From: Burkholderia sp.
Lineage (GTDB): Bacteria > Pseudomonadota > Gammaproteobacteria > Burkholderiales > Burkholderiaceae
DNA: 59,140 nt
Direction of reading: 5' to 3'
NCBI GenBank assembly: GCA_031253835.1
Contig: JAIRVP010000024.1
Coordinates: 1 to 59,140, forward strand
Part shown: piece by piece, positions 16,753 through 26,210 of the stretch
Numbering within the stretch: the first letter of the stretch is position 1
Layout of the letters: each line of letters opens with the position of its first letter
Program-made: the position numbers and the translations under genes
Notes under the pieces: generated by a model
The model's input: only the letters and a program-made list of their open reading frames with translations
What the model was told of the DNA's origin: nothing
The model's database searches: none

Positions 16753-18029
16753 CGTGCGGTGTCCTCTTTTCTGAGTTTCGCGGCCATTGCGTCGGCACCG
16801 GTCCACGCGGGACGATCGGTATAGGTCGCGCGGACGTACGCGGCGAGATCGGCGATCTGCGCGTCGTCGTACTGGTCGATGAACGACGGCATGTAGTTCA
16901 GCGTGTCCTCGCCGTGCCAGCCGATTCCGTTGAACATCATCTGGATCGCGTTGCGCGGCGTGTCCGCGTTGACCGCCGTGCTGAACGCGAGCGTCGGACG
17001 CTCGCCGATCGACTGCATCGGCGCCGCCGGCCCGTGACACTGCGCGCACGAGGCCTGGAACAGCACCGCGCCGCGCTGCGCGGCCGGCGTCGCCGCCGCG
17101 CGGTCGGCCGGGGCCGCGGGTGGGCGGAGATTCGCCGGCTTCTGGATCGACAGGATGTACGCGGCAATCGCTTCGACGTCCTCGGCGGGCACCGTCGCGA
17201 GATCGCGCGTGACGGGCAGCATCGGCCCGGCTGCCGCGCCGTGCTCGCCTGCGCGGCCGGTGCGCAGGTACGTGACGAGCTGCGCCTGCGTCCACGGCCG
17301 CGCGGCATGGCCGAGCGTATTGAGCGGCGGCGCCTCCCAGCCGTCGACGATGCCGCCGTCGAACGCGCGGCCGCCCTGTTCGCCGCCGATCGCGTTCAGC
17401 GGCGAATGGCACGATGCGCAGTGACCGGGCCCGTCGACGAGCATCCTGCCCCGGTTCCATTGCGCGGATTGCGCGGGGTCGGGCCGATAGGCGCCTTCAC
17501 GCAGGAACAGCACGTTCCAGAACGCGACCAGCGGCCGGAAGTTCAGCGGAAACATCAGGTCGTTGGCCGGCGCCGTCGCGTGAACCGGCTCGCGGGTCAT
17601 CAGGTAGGCATACGCGGCGGCAATGTCGTCGTCCGACATCCGCGTGAAATGAATGTAGGGAAACGCCGGGTAAAGCGGCCGGCCGTCGCGCCCGATGCCG
17701 GTGCGCAGCGCACGGGCGAACGCGTCGGGCGACCAGCGGCCGATGCCGGTTTCGGGATCCGGCGTGATGTTGGTCGCGTAGATCGTGCCGAACGGCGTCG
17801 CGAGCGGCAGGCCGCCCGCGAACGGCTTGCCGTCCTTCGCGGTGTGGCACACGATGCAGTCGCCGAGCGCGACCACCCGTGCGCCGGCGCGCACCCGTTG
17901 CGGATCGAATGAAGCGGGGGCGGGTGGATCGATCGGCGCGATCGACGGCCGGATCATGATGCCGATCGCGACCGCGAGGCCGGCGATCGCGATGCCGGCC
18001 GCGCCGAGCCAGAGTCGTTTGTGCTTCAT
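16749..18029 (-). CDS. Triheme cytochrome c subunit, membrane anchored
   Basis: A 426-aa protein with an N-terminal membrane anchor (MKHKRLWLGAAGIAIAGLAV region) and three CxxCH haem sites: CIVCH at 58-62, CASCH at 204-208 and CAQCH at 328-332. This is the three-domain layout of alcohol dehydrogenase and nicotinate dehydrogenase cytochrome subunits, which take electrons from a periplasmic dehydrogenase to the quinone pool or a terminal oxidase. ATG 18029 starts at the signal anchor; the longer frame to 18131 has no support. It is first in the operon, and the triple-repeat promoter at 18229-18281 lies about 200 bp upstream. Confidence 0.88.
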   Translation of the reverse strand: MKHKRLWLGAAGIAIAGLAVAIGIMIRPSIAPIDPPAPASFDPQRVRAGARVVALGDCIVCHTAKDGKPFAGGLPLATPFGTIYATNITPDPETGIGRWSPDAFARALRTGIGRDGRPLYPAFPYIHFTRMSDDDIAAAYAYLMTREPVHATAPANDLMFPLNFRPLVAFWNVLFLREGAYRPDPAQSAQWNRGRMLVDGPGHCASCHSPLNAIGGEQGGRAFDGGIVDGWEAPPLNTLGHAARPWTQAQLVTYLRTGRAGEHGAAAGPMLPVTRDLATVPAEDVEAIAAYILSIQKPANLRPPAAPADRAAATPAAQRGAVLFQASCAQCHGPAAPMQSIGERPTLAFSTAVNADTPRNAIQMMFNGIGWHGEDTLNYMPSFIDQYDDAQIADLAAYVRATYTDRPAWTGADAMAAKLRKEDTAR

Positions 18030-18228
18030 GTGCGCTCCGTGCAACGCGGCGCGCCGCAGGTCATGCGATGCGCGGCGACACCGGACGATGCGTGTCGGTC
18101 GTGCAGGGTCGTCCGATGCGGCCGCAACCATCTTGCAGCGCGGCGGTGATTGGCGACGGGGGTCATGTGGTCACTCCAGCAGTCGATAACGGGCGCAGGC
18201 GCTGTCCTGCGCGGTAGCTCATGAAAGC

Positions 18229-18281
18229 AGTCTACGCAGCGGCCGGGATCATTTCCTGAAGCACGGCTGAAACGTTCTGAA
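18229..18281 (-). promoter_or_regulatory. Triple direct-repeat promoter of the Mo-hydroxylase operon
   Basis: On the minus strand: TTCAG (18281-18277), AACGT, TTCAG (18271-18267), CCGTGC, TTCAG (18260-18256), 21 nt, TAGACT (18234-18229). All three pentamers are perfect. The first spacer AACGT is identical to that of the DoxX promoter. The 535-bp gap 18030-18563 also serves the kinase gene on the plus strand, for which I see no clear promoter. Confidence 0.7.
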
Positions 18282-18563
18282 CGGTGTGCGGCCGCTCGAA
18301 CGCGTCGCGTCGCGTCGGCGGCCGTCGAGGGCGCGATGGCCGCGACTTTCGTGCACCGGTTTCCCGGCGAGGATGCGCATCGGCTCGCCGGTGCGTGACG
18401 CGGGGTGTCACGGCACCTGAAGGCCGTGGCAAAATCGGCCCTCCCGGTCGCCATGACCGGCTCGTCGGGTCTGATCGCGCAGAGGCCGTGTCGGACCTTG
18501 TGTCGGACCCGCCCGGTCGAGCGTGATCAAAGGCCGTTACCGAATAGAGCGGCAGGACAGTAG

Positions 18564-21500
18564 ATGAACGCATTGTTTTCTTTCGGCGCCGCGGTGGGCG
18601 CCGACTTTCAGTTGGGCTGGCAGGATGGCGACCGCATGGTCGGGCGAGGCCGGCGGCCCGGTCCGGACGGCAAGCCGGAGGCCGTCCTGGCCGTGTGCCT
18701 GGCGACCGGGCATCCGCTTCTCTCCAGCATCGCGCGCCTCGAACACGAATACGGCCTGAAGGACGCGCTCGACGGCAGCTGGGCAGTGAGGCCGATCGCG
18801 CTGGCGCGCGAGCAGGGCCGTACCGTGCTGATCCTCGAGGATCCCGGCGGCGCGCCGCTTGCCGGCCTGCTGGGCCGGCCGATGGAGACCGGCCGTTTCC
18901 TCGGCCTGGCCCTCGGCATTGCCGTGGCCCTCAATCGGCTCCATCAGCGGGGCCTGGTTCACCGTGACGTCAAGCCGGCCCATATCGTGGTGAACGATAC
19001 GCCGACGGAGGTGCGTCTCACGGGGTTCGGGATCGCCGTGCGCCAGTCGCGCGAGCGTCATGCCTTCGCGCCGCCCGAAGAGATTGCCGGCACGCCGGCC
19101 TACATGGCCCCGGAGCAGACAGGGCGCATGAATCGGCCCATCGACGCGCGCAGCGATCTCTATTCGGCCGGCGTCACGTTCTACCAGATGCTGACGGGCG
19201 TGCTGCCCTTTGCCGCCGACGACCCGGCGGACCTGTTGCATAGCCATCTCGCGCGGCGCCCTGTCGCGCCCGCCGCGCGCGTCCAGTCGATTCCGCCCGT
19301 CCTTTCCGCGATCGTGATGAAGCTGCTCGCCAAGACGGCGGAGGAACGCTACCAGACCGCCGCGGCGCTCGAGGCCGACCTGCGGCGCGCCTGGGCCGAA
19401 TGGCAGCGTCACGGGAGCATCCGTCCGTTCCCGCTTGGCGAATTCGACCTGCCCGACCGCCCGTTGATCCCGGCGCGCCTCTACGGACGCGAGCACGAGG
19501 TCGACACCTTGCGCAATGCCTTCGACAGGGTGGCCAACCGCGGCATGCCCGAGCTCGTGCTCGTGTCGGGCTACGCGGGGATCGGGAAGACCTCGGTCGT
19601 ACTCGCATTGCGCGGCGCGCTCGCGTCCAGCAACGTGCTCTATGCGTCGGGAAAGTTCGATCAATACAAGCGAGACATTCCGTATGCGACCCTGGCCCAG
19701 GCTTTCCAGGCCCTGATCCGTCCGCTGCTGGCCAAGAGCAATGCCGAGCTGGCGCCGTGGCGCGCCGCCCTGGCACACGCCGTCGGTCCGCACGGCGGCT
19801 TGCTGGTGCCGCTCATCCCCGAGCTCGGGCTGATTCTGGGGCCCCAGGCGCCCGTTCCGGACTTGCCGCCCCGCGATGCGCAGCACCGCTTTCAACGGGT
19901 ATTCCGGCGCCTGCTGGGCGTGTTCGCGCAGCAGGCGCATCCGCTGATCCTGTTCCTCGACGATCTGCAATGGCTGGATGCGGGCACGCTGGAGCTCCTC
20001 GAGCACCTGACGACGCAACCGGACGTGCGCCACGTGCTGTTCATCGGCGCATATCGCAGCAACGAGGTCGATTCGGACGCGCCGTTGCTGCCGCGCCTGT
20101 CGGCGATCCGTGAGGCGGGCGGCCGGATCGTCGACGTGGTGCTCGGCCCGCTCGAGTGCCAGGATGCCGGCCGCCTCGTCGCCGACGTCCTGCATGCGTC
20201 GCCGGCGGAGACCGAACCGCTCGCCCGGCTCGTGCACGAAAAAACGGCCGGCAATCCGTTCTTTACCGTCCAGTTCCTTGCCGCCCTGGCCGAAGACGGC
20301 CTGCTCGTGCGCGGCACGGAATGGTCCTGGAATCTCGAGGAGATTCGCGCCCAGGGTTTCACCGACAATGTGGCCGATCTCATGCTCGCCAAGCTCAGGC
20401 GCCTGCCGGCAGCGACCCGTGACGCATTGAAGCAACTGGCGTGTCTCGGCAACGACGTCGCGCTCGCCAAGCTGGTCATGGTCCAGGACAGCAGCGAGGC
20501 GGAACTCGATGCCGGGTTGGGGCCGGCGATACGCGCGGGACTCGTGATGCGTTTCGGGGGCAGCTACCGTTTCCTGCACGATCGTATCCAGGAGGCGGCC
20601 TACGCGCTGATTCCCGGCGATGCCCGGCCGGCGATGCATCTTGCCATCGGGCGACGGCTCGCCGCGGGTACGGCGCCCGGCGCGCTGGCCGACTGCGTGT
20701 TCGAGATCGTCGGCCAGCTCAATCGCGGGGCGGCTCTCATCACGGCGCCCGACGAACGGGGACACGCGGCCGAGCTGAATATTCTTGCCGCGCGGCGTGC
20801 GAAGGCATCGACGGCCTATGCGTCGGCGCTGACCTATCTGGTCGCCGCTGCCGCGTTCGTGGAGGACGATGCGTGGCAAACCCGCCCCGACTTCGTATTC
20901 GAGCTGGAATTTCAACGGGCCGAATGCGAGTTTCTCACCGGGGCCTCGGCGGAGGCCGACGCGCGTCTCGCCGATCTGGCGCACCGTGCGACGGAACTAC
21001 CGAACCTGGCCGCCGTCACCCGGCTGCGGCTGGAGCTTTTTCTGGCACTCGGCCAACGCGAACGCGCGGTCGAGGTCGGCCTCGATTACCTGCGCCGCGC
21101 GGGAGTTCGATGTTCCGGGCACCCCGACCCGGAGGAGGTCCTGCTGGAATATGCGCGCATCTGGCAGCAGCTGGGCGATCGTCCGATCGAGGCGCTGCTG
21201 GACCTGCCGCTCATGACCGATGCGGTCACCTGCGGGACGATGGACGTGCTCACCGCGCTCATGCTGCCGGCCTGGTATACCGACGTGCGTCTCGGGTCGC
21301 TCATCATCGCCCGCATGGCGAACATCAGCCTGCAGTTCGGCAACGTCGACGGATCCTGTCTCGCGTACGCGTGGCTCGGCATGATCCTGGGGCCGCACTA
21401 TGGCGACTACAAGGCGGCATTCCGTTTCGGCCAGGTCGGGCGGAGTCTGGTCGAGCAGTGCGGCATGGACTACTTCAAGGCGCGCGTGTACCAGGCATTC

Positions 21501-24062
21501 GGCGGCCACGTGATGCAATGGACCCAACCCATCCGGAGCGCACGCGGCCTGATACGGTCGGCTTTCGACGTGGCGAGCGCGCTGGGCGACCTGACCTATG
21601 CGTCGTTCGCCCGCAACAACCTCATTACGCAACTCCTGGCGTGCGGCGATCCGCTCGTCGAGGTCCAGAAGGAAGCCGAGGCGGCGATCAGCTTCGCACG
21701 CAGGGCGAACTTCGATCTCGGTATCGACCGGGTGACCCCGCAGCTGCAACTGGCCAAAATGTTGCGCGGCCTGACGCCGGTATTCGGCTCGTTCGACGAC
21801 GCGATGTTCCACGAGGCGCAATTCGAACGCTATCTGCTCAACGGGTCGGCTTCGGCACTCGCGACCTGCTGGTACTGGATACGCAAGTTGCAGGCGCGCT
21901 TCCTGGCGGGTGACCACGCAACCGCGATCATGGCCGCGAACCGGGCCGAACAACTTCTGTGGACGTCGCCTTCGTTCTTCGAGCAGGCGGAATATCACTT
22001 CTATGCCGCGCTGGCGCTGGCGGCGTCGTGCGATAAAAGCGACGGGCCGGAACGGGCCGCGCGCGAGGAGGCATTGGCCGCCCATCATCGGCAGCTCCTG
22101 GTCTGGGCCGGGTTTTGCCCGGACAATTTCGAGGCGCGCGCCACCCTGGTTGGCGCCGAGATCGCGCGGCTCGCCGGGCGCGAAAGCGAGGCCATGGATG
22201 GCTATGAACAGGCCATTCACTCCGCACGCGACAACGATTTCGTCCACACCCAGGCACTGGCCAACGAACTGGCCGGCCGGTTCTACGCCGCGCGGGGCTT
22301 CGGAAAGATTGCACGGGTCTATCTGCAGGACGCCCGGCGCGAGTATCTGCGCTGGGGCGCCGACGGCAAGGTACGGCAACTCGACGCGCTGTATCCGTAC
22401 GTCCGCGGCGACGAGCGCACCGCGGGGCCGACGACGACGATCGGGGCGCCCGTCGACCATCTGGATCTTGCCACCGTCATATCGGTGTCGCAGGCCGTAT
22501 CCGGCGAGATCGTCCTCGACAGGCTGCTCGACACGCTGATGCGTACCGCCATTGCGCAGGCCGGGGCGGAGCGCGGCCTGCTGATCCTGCCGGAAGCGGA
22601 CCGGCTGCGCGTCGTCGCCGAGGCCACGACGCAGGGCGATACCATCACGGTGCATCTGCGCGATGAAAGCGTGAGCGATGCCGTGCTGCCGACATCGATC
22701 CTCCATCACGTCGTTCGCACGCGCGAGAATGTCATCCTCGACGATGCGTCGGCCCACAGTCCCTTTCCCGCGGATCCCTACCTGCAGCGGCATCACGCCC
22801 GATCGGTCCTCTGTCTTCCGTTGCTCGCGCAGGCCACGCTGACGGGGGTGCTCTATCTCGAGAACAATCTCGCGCCCCATGTCTTCGTGCCGGCCCGCAC
22901 CGCGGTGCTGAAGATGCTCGCGTCGCAGGCCGCGTCAGCCATCGAGATTTCGAGTCTGTATCGTGACCTCGCCGAGCGGGAAGCAAAAATCCAGCGACTG
23001 GTCGAGGCCAACATCATCGGCATCTGCATCGGGCGCCTGGACGGCGAGATCCTCGAAGCCAACGATGCGTTCCTTCGCATGCTGGGCTATGAGCGAAGCG
23101 ATCTCGCCGCTGCGCCGCTGCGCTGGACGGACCTGACGCCGCCGGACTGGCGCGCGCGGGACGTGGAGCTGATCGAACGACTCAGGGCCGGCGCCACGTT
23201 GCCGCCGTTTGAAAAGGAGTTCTACCGGAAGGACGGAAGCCGTGTGCCGGTTCTGATCGGCTGCGCGACGTATCAGCACGACCGGAACGATTGCGTCGGG
23301 TTCGTGCTCGACCTGACCGAGCGCAAACGCGCGGAAGAAGCGCTGCAACAGATGCAGGGCGAACTCGCGCACGTGATGCGCGTGACGACGCTGAATGCGC
23401 TGACCGCCTCGATCGCCCACGAGGTCAACCAGCCGCTGGCCGCCATCGTCACCAATGCCAATGCCGCCTTGCGGTGGATTGCGCGTGAACCGCCGAATCT
23501 CCCGGAGGTGCGCGAGTCGTTGCGACAAATCACCGAGGACGGCCACCGGGCCGGCGCCGTCATCGGAGGCATGCGCGCGCTGCTCAAGAAGACGGCCGGT
23601 GCCGCGACGCAGGTCGACGTGAACGCGTTGATCGCCGATACGATCGACCTCGTCCGGGGCGAACTGGGTCGCCATCGTATCGAGCTCCGGATGGACCTGA
23701 TGGCCGGCTTGCCGGAGATTTCGGGCGATCGGGTGCAGCTCCAGCAGGTGCTGCTCAATCTGCTGATGAACGGTATCCAGGCAATGGCGGAGGTGGACGA
23801 GCGGCCGCGGGCGTTGCTGATCCGCACCGGCCTTCACTCGTCCGGAGCCGTGCTGGTTGCCGTCGAGGACGCCGGCGTCGGATTGGCGCCGGAACATCGG
23901 GAACAGGTTTTCGAGACCTTTTTCACGACCAAGGCGGACGGCCTGGGCATGGGGCTGGCCATCTGCCGGTCGATCGTGGAATCGCACGGGGGGAAGATGT
24001 GGGCGAGCCCCAACGTGGGTTCCGGGGCCGTGTTTCAGTTCACCCTTCCGCTTCGCCGCTAG
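18564..24062 (+). CDS. Trifunctional Ser/Thr kinase-like / AAA ATPase / GAF-PAS sensor histidine kinase
   Basis: A giant 1832-aa signalling protein. Residues 1-275 are a protein-kinase-like fold (HRDVKPAH at about 132-139; APEQTGRMNRPIDARSDLYSAGVTFYQML). Residues about 300-600 are an ATPase with Walker A GYAGIGKTS (about 336-344) and Walker B LILFLDDLQWLD. A long helical TPR-like region follows, then GAF (about 1310-1470), PAS (about 1480-1600), HisKA with phospho-acceptor in IAHEVNQPLAA (about 1618) and HATPase_c (EDAGVGL, GLGMGLAICRSIVESHGG). The kinase domain has GFG where DFG is expected, H for the catalytic-loop Asn, and no obvious glycine loop or VAIK lysine, so it may be a pseudokinase. 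There is no receiver domain; nearby response regulators are likely partners. Confidence 0.9.
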   Translation: MNALFSFGAAVGADFQLGWQDGDRMVGRGRRPGPDGKPEAVLAVCLATGHPLLSSIARLEHEYGLKDALDGSWAVRPIALAREQGRTVLILEDPGGAPLAGLLGRPMETGRFLGLALGIAVALNRLHQRGLVHRDVKPAHIVVNDTPTEVRLTGFGIAVRQSRERHAFAPPEEIAGTPAYMAPEQTGRMNRPIDARSDLYSAGVTFYQMLTGVLPFAADDPADLLHSHLARRPVAPAARVQSIPPVLSAIVMKLLAKTAEERYQTAAALEADLRRAWAEWQRHGSIRPFPLGEFDLPDRPLIPARLYGREHEVDTLRNAFDRVANRGMPELVLVSGYAGIGKTSVVLALRGALASSNVLYASGKFDQYKRDIPYATLAQAFQALIRPLLAKSNAELAPWRAALAHAVGPHGGLLVPLIPELGLILGPQAPVPDLPPRDAQHRFQRVFRRLLGVFAQQAHPLILFLDDLQWLDAGTLELLEHLTTQPDVRHVLFIGAYRSNEVDSDAPLLPRLSAIREAGGRIVDVVLGPLECQDAGRLVADVLHASPAETEPLARLVHEKTAGNPFFTVQFLAALAEDGLLVRGTEWSWNLEEIRAQGFTDNVADLMLAKLRRLPAATRDALKQLACLGNDVALAKLVMVQDSSEAELDAGLGPAIRAGLVMRFGGSYRFLHDRIQEAAYALIPGDARPAMHLAIGRRLAAGTAPGALADCVFEIVGQLNRGAALITAPDERGHAAELNILAARRAKASTAYASALTYLVAAAAFVEDDAWQTRPDFVFELEFQRAECEFLTGASAEADARLADLAHRATELPNLAAVTRLRLELFLALGQRERAVEVGLDYLRRAGVRCSGHPDPEEVLLEYARIWQQLGDRPIEALLDLPLMTDAVTCGTMDVLTALMLPAWYTDVRLGSLIIARMANISLQFGNVDGSCLAYAWLGMILGPHYGDYKAAFRFGQVGRSLVEQCGMDYFKARVYQAFGGHVMQWTQPIRSARGLIRSAFDVASALGDLTYASFARNNLITQLLACGDPLVEVQKEAEAAISFARRANFDLGIDRVTPQLQLAKMLRGLTPVFGSFDDAMFHEAQFERYLLNGSASALATCWYWIRKLQARFLAGDHATAIMAANRAEQLLWTSPSFFEQAEYHFYAALALAASCDKSDGPERAAREEALAAHHRQLLVWAGFCPDNFEARATLVGAEIARLAGRESEAMDGYEQAIHSARDNDFVHTQALANELAGRFYAARGFGKIARVYLQDARREYLRWGADGKVRQLDALYPYVRGDERTAGPTTTIGAPVDHLDLATVISVSQAVSGEIVLDRLLDTLMRTAIAQAGAERGLLILPEADRLRVVAEATTQGDTITVHLRDESVSDAVLPTSILHHVVRTRENVILDDASAHSPFPADPYLQRHHARSVLCLPLLAQATLTGVLYLENNLAPHVFVPARTAVLKMLASQAASAIEISSLYRDLAEREAKIQRLVEANIIGICIGRLDGEILEANDAFLRMLGYERSDLAAAPLRWTDLTPPDWRARDVELIERLRAGATLPPFEKEFYRKDGSRVPVLIGCATYQHDRNDCVGFVLDLTERKRAEEALQQMQGELAHVMRVTTLNALTASIAHEVNQPLAAIVTNANAALRWIAREPPNLPEVRESLRQITEDGHRAGAVIGGMRALLKKTAGAATQVDVNALIADTIDLVRGELGRHRIELRMDLMAGLPEISGDRVQLQQVLLNLLMNGIQAMAEVDERPRALLIRTGLHSSGAVLVAVEDAGVGLAPEHREQVFETFFTTKADGLGMGLAICRSIVESHGGKMWASPNVGSGAVFQFTLPLRR

Positions 24063-24068
24063 GCGATT

Positions 24069-24091
24069 CACGCCGAAGGCGGGCCGGCGTG
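24069..24091. terminator. Hairpin between convergent genes
   Basis: CACGCCG and CGGCGTG form a 7-bp stem with a 9-nt loop between the sensor kinase stop and the convergent response-regulator stop. No T tract is present. Called from position only. Confidence 0.3.
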
Positions 24092-24098
24092 TCGAGCG

Positions 24099-24758
24099 TC
24101 AGAGCTGCGCGTGGCAGATGCCGAGTTGCTGGGCCATCAGGACGAGATCGGCAAAGGTGCGCGCCTTCATCTTGCGCATGGCCTGGCCGCGATGGATCTT
24201 CACGGTGATCTCGCTGATACCCAGCTCGCCGGCGATCTGCTTGTTCAGCTGGCCCGTCACCACCAGGCGCATGACCTCGGTTTCGCGCGGGGTGAGGCTC
24301 TGGTAGTTGGCGTGCAGCTCGTCGAGCTTCTGCGTGGCGTGGCGGCGGCGTCGATCCTTTTCCAGCGCTGCCGTCACGGCATCGAGCAGCGCCTGTTCGC
24401 GGAACGGTTTCGCCAGAAAATCCTCCGCGCCGGCCTTCATCGCGGCCACGGTCATCGGAATGTCGCCGTAGCCGGTCATGAAGATGATCGGGATCTGTAC
24501 ACCCATGCGGGACAGCCGACCCTGCAGGTCGAGACCGCTTTGCCCGCGCAGCCTGACATCGAGCAACAGGCAGGTCGGCACGTCGGGAAACGCATGGGCC
24601 AGCAGTTCGGCGGCGGAGGCGAACGTGGCGGCGCGTACGCCGATCGATCGAAACAGATTCTCCAGCGCATCGCGAAGCGTCGCGTCGTCGTCGACAACGA
24701 GCACCATCGCTTCATCGCTCGCCACGGTATCCGCGGTTCCGAAGCTGTCGATTGTCAC
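24099..24758 (-). CDS. FixJ/NarL-type response regulator
   Basis: A 219-aa two-domain regulator. The receiver domain (residues about 18-130) has the acidic pair VVDDD, phospho-acceptor Asp in LLLDVRLRGQSG, the MTGYGD threonine region and lysine in LAKPF. The LuxR-type HTH covers about 150-215 (LTPRETEVMRLVVTGQLNKQIAGELGISEITVKIHRGQAMRKM). It starts at GTG 24758 with CTGGAG upstream. It converges with the giant histidine kinase, 36 bp apart, and is its most likely phosphotransfer partner. Confidence 0.9.
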   Translation of the reverse strand: MTIDSFGTADTVASDEAMVLVVDDDATLRDALENLFRSIGVRAATFASAAELLAHAFPDVPTCLLLDVRLRGQSGLDLQGRLSRMGVQIPIIFMTGYGDIPMTVAAMKAGAEDFLAKPFREQALLDAVTAALEKDRRRRHATQKLDELHANYQSLTPRETEVMRLVVTGQLNKQIAGELGISEITVKIHRGQAMRKMKARTFADLVLMAQQLGICHAQL

Positions 24759-24834
24759 GTTCTATCTCCAGTGCGCCCAGCGGGCGCGTGAGGCATCGGG
24801 CAACACCACGGCCTCACGAAACATTGCATTGAGT

Positions 24835-24854
24835 CCGGCCATCCGGATGGCCGG
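24835..24854. promoter_or_regulatory. Perfect 20-bp palindrome upstream of response regulator
   Basis: CCGGCCATCC-GGATGGCCGG is a perfect 20-bp dyad with no spacer, 77 bp upstream of the regulator start. It sits in a 429-bp gap (24759-25187) that has no convincing gene. A TATATA stretch follows at 24862. It is a candidate operator for the regulator itself or for an unknown dimeric protein. Confidence 0.45.
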
Positions 24855-25187
24855 CTCCTTATATACCATGGGTTGGTCCCGTTCGCTTCATCGAAATGTG
24901 CGCCGGGCAACCCGGCCCTTGCAGGATGAGTCGTGAACGGCGGGCGCACATGCGGATGAACGCGTGGGACGGCCGGAAGGTGCGCGATGCACTGGCCATG
25001 AACGGCTGCAAGAAGGTGATTGTCCCGGCCCGGCGGGCAGGAAGCCTGCCGCACCGCGCTCGCACTTTGCGCGATGCTGCGGAGGCGGCTACGAGATCGA
25101 CATGGCGGCCGATGCGGCCGCCACGGCGGGTTCGACGTGAACGCACCACGCCGGCCCGATGGCGCCTTCATCGCTGCACGAGACCTG

Positions 25188-25562
25188 TCAGCGGCCGGAG
25201 CGCAACGCGTTCTCGATGCAGCGGATCATGTCCGTGTCACGAAACGGCTTGTAAAGGACGCACGCCGCGCCCAGTGCCGTGGCACGTTCGGCGAATCCCT
25301 CGTGTGCAAAGGCGGTCATGAAGATGACAGGCATCGCGAGATTGCTTGCGCGCAAGGCCTCGGTCAGCGCGAAGCCGTCCATGCCGGGCATCTTCGCGTC
25401 GGTGATCACACAGGACAGGCACCGCAGCGACGTGCACTGCAGCAGCTCGTGGCCACCTCCGAACAGTCGCACGTCAAAATCCAGGGAGCGCAGCAAGCCG
25501 CCCATGGCATTTCGGACGGCGACATCGTCGTCAACTATTGCAATGATTGGGCGAGTTGTCAC
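25188..25562 (-). CDS. Single-domain CheY-like response regulator
   Basis: A 124-aa stand-alone receiver: IVDDD acidic pocket, phospho-acceptor Asp in CVITDAKMPGMDG, MTAFAHEG with the switch threonine, and lysine in LYKPF. There is no output domain. GTG 25562 is used because AAGGAG lies seven bases upstream. Its position behind the two-domain regulator on the same strand and near the giant kinase suggests a phosphate sink or second messenger in the same pathway, as in FixL/FixJ-like multi-receiver systems. That role is inferred. Confidence 0.88.
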   Translation of the reverse strand: MTTRPIIAIVDDDVAVRNAMGGLLRSLDFDVRLFGGGHELLQCTSLRCLSCVITDAKMPGMDGFALTEALRASNLAMPVIFMTAFAHEGFAERATALGAACVLYKPFRDTDMIRCIENALRSGR

Positions 25563-25577
25563 GCCGACTCCTTGTAC

Positions 25578-25601
25578 GAGCGTTGAGAGCTTATAACGCT
25601 C
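25578..25601 (-). promoter_or_regulatory. Inverted repeat and -10-like element before the CheY-like gene
   Basis: GAGCGTT (25578-25584) and AACGCTC (25595-25601) are a 7-bp dyad with a 10-nt spacer. On the minus strand the spacer holds TATAAG, a good -10. A bound protein would cover the promoter. About 16 bp separate it from the GTG start. Confidence 0.4.
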
Positions 25602-25602
25602 A

Positions 25603-26210
25603 ACCGAAAGCGTAACATCGAATCGGGGGGGCGCCTTATCATACGATGGTATTGATCACGCATCCCCGACGGGGCCCGCCGTGCGTTGCGACAACGCGCC
25701 CGGATCCGGAAGAATCAGCGGTTCCGGGAATGGCGGGCAAGCGTCGGGTTCATGCCCGCGCACGAACGGATTAATCGACTTGCCATTGCTTGTCGGCGGT
25801 GATTCAGAGCTTCCGGTGCCTGGGTGGTTTTTGATTCCACTCATCTATTTTGCCGCGTGATGCATCCGCTGATATGGCCGATGGCGGCTTCCACGCGAAC
25901 CGGATTTCTATTCGCCCCGATATCGTGAGCAGCCGTATTCACCGGAGATACCGTCCGGCGCGGCGGGCAACACGGGGCGGCTCGACGCCGACGTGATGCC
26001 CGGCAGGCGGACCCGGGCCGCGGCGCGCGATCTTAAACCATAGGATAGTGGTTGGCATTGCATGCGCACCCTACGATACGGTCAAGCCTGTCACGCATGC
26101 CACCTGGCGCTGCGGCACCGCAGGCGACAGCGCATGCTGCCTTTCCCGGCGGTGTGCGGCTTGCCAGCAATAGAAGCGGCGCCCGAGCGGCGCGCAAACC
26201 GGTGCCAACC
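25603..26210. other. Non-coding gap before R2
   Basis: About 600 bp with no frame I would defend. The small minus-strand frame at 25656-25844 has no recognisable features. No triple-repeat site is visible here. CATAGGATAGTGG near 26038-26052 is moderately AT-rich and may hold the R2 promoter. Confidence 0.3.

Noticed and set aside
24755..25171. 138-codon minus-strand frame between the two response regulators
   Set aside because: Pro/Arg-rich frame typical of non-coding GC-rich DNA; no known domain.
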